5,427 nucleotides of DNA from an uncultured Erysipelotrichaceae bacterium. Lineage in GTDB: Bacteria > Bacillota_I > Bacilli_A > RFN20 > CAG-826. Location: NCBI GenBank assembly GCA_902782395.1, contig CACZNF010000082.1, positions 1 through 5,427 on the forward strand. Reading direction: 5' to 3'. The first letter of the stretch is position 1; each line of letters starts with the position of its first letter. Below the pieces are notes generated by a model. The model had not been told where the DNA came from and ran no database searches. It was given only the letters and a program-made list of their open reading frames with translations. The translations under genes were made by a program, and so were the position numbers. Of the stretch, positions 4,910 to 5,427 are shown in pieces.

Positions 4910-5427
4910 ATGTTTGAGACCATTGTTGCATTAGCTACCGCTCCTATCAAAAGTGCATTAGCCATCGTGAGATTATCTGGCGATGATGTTTTAGATGTGG
5001 TTTCTAAATGCTGTTCTAAAGATTTAAGAAATATTAAAGAACGTACAATTCTTTACGCTTCTATCGTTGATAAAGGCGAAAAAATTGATGATGTTGTCCT
5101 ATTAGTGTATAAAGGACCAAAATCATTTACTGGTGAAGATAGTGTGGAAATTATCTCACACGGTTCACCACTTATTGCAAAGCAAATCGTGGAAGTTTGT
5201 ATGCAAAATGGAGCGAGAATGGCTACGAATGGTGAATTCTCTAGCCGCGCTTTTATGCATAATAAAATCGACCTCGTTCAAGCGGAAGCGATTAATGATG
5301 TCATTAACGCTACCACTAAAGAAGCAAAGAGATTAAACCTTTTATCTTTAGATGGTCAAACTAGTGAATTACTTAAACCAATTAAAGTTAAACTCGCTGA
5401 TCTTTTATCTTTAATAGAAGTTAATAT
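4910..5427 (+). CDS. mnmE: tRNA uridine-5-carboxymethylaminomethyl(34) synthesis GTPase MnmE, N-terminal part
   Basis: With MnmG, MnmE modifies U34 of tRNAs that read two-fold degenerate codons, using a folate-derived carbon and GTP hydrolysis. The frame is open from ATG 4910 to the window edge (172 codons of about 450). It covers the N-terminal folate-binding domain (about 1-118) and the start of the helical domain. Family landmarks are MFETIVALATAP, IVRLSG (19-24), GPKSFTGEDSVEI (69-81), GARMATNGEFSSRAF (101-115) and KIDLVQAEAINDVI (119-132). The G domain and the C-terminal catalytic Cys lie beyond the window. The usual glycine-rich PPGxGG is replaced by APIKSA (11-16). AGGA lies only about two bases before the ATG, an unusually short spacing. 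The gene follows a terminator with no room for its own promoter in between. The conserved order jag-mnmE supports the assignment. Confidence 0.97.
   Translation, partial: MFETIVALATAPIKSALAIVRLSGDDVLDVVSKCCSKDLRNIKERTILYASIVDKGEKIDDVVLLVYKGPKSFTGEDSVEIISHGSPLIAKQIVEVCMQNGARMATNGEFSSRAFMHNKIDLVQAEAINDVINATTKEAKRLNLLSLDGQTSELLKPIKVKLADLLSLIEVN

Noticed and set aside
5133..5336. Plus-strand open frame of 67 codons inside mnmE
   Set aside because: The overlapping mnmE frame shows clear conserved motifs through this whole interval, so this is an out-of-frame shadow.

Overview
The window is the chromosomal replication-origin neighbourhood of a low-GC Gram-positive bacterium (Bacillota). The gene order is the classic one: dnaN and dnaA run leftward, an intergenic oriC follows, then rpmH, rnpA, yidC, jag (khpB) and mnmE run rightward. 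AT-rich sequence, strong Shine-Dalgarno sites and a YidC with a long lipoprotein-type N-terminal domain suggest Bacilli close to Erysipelotrichales, Acholeplasmatales or uncultured Mollicutes-related orders such as RF39. This placement is an inference from protein character and was not tested by any search. Trp is encoded by TGG throughout and dnaA ends in TGA, which argues against the Mycoplasma/Spiroplasma code (UGA = Trp).

Layout. 1-467 (-): N-terminal 155 codons of dnaN, running off the left edge. 468-609: dnaA-dnaN gap with two tandem DnaA boxes beside a very AT-rich tract, resembling the basal unwinding element of Bacillus oriC. 610-1989 (-): dnaA. 1990-2317: dnaA-rpmH gap with at least six good DnaA boxes, the dnaA promoter and the rpmH promoter. 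2318-4265 (+): rpmH, rnpA and yidC. 4272-4871: jag, followed by an intrinsic-terminator hairpin. 4910 to the right edge: 5' part of mnmE.

The genes cover initiation (DnaA, with DNA boxes on both sides of its gene), the sliding clamp (DnaN), a ribosomal protein (L34), tRNA 5' processing (RNase P protein), membrane-protein insertion (YidC), a KH/R3H RNA-binding protein (Jag/KhpB) and tRNA wobble-uridine modification (MnmE). The set is conserved housekeeping and I see no defence system, mobile element, CRISPR array or tRNA.

The main anomaly is in yidC. The frame breaks near 4002, and the predicted third core membrane helix is missing at the break. This looks like an internal deletion of 3k+2 bases, either real or an assembly collapse. 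Other points of interest are a possible DnaA-trio beside the dnaA-dnaN boxes, a perfect 16-bp palindrome inside the rpmH promoter spacer, and a terminator that leaves no room for a promoter before mnmE. I do not find an undescribed system here.
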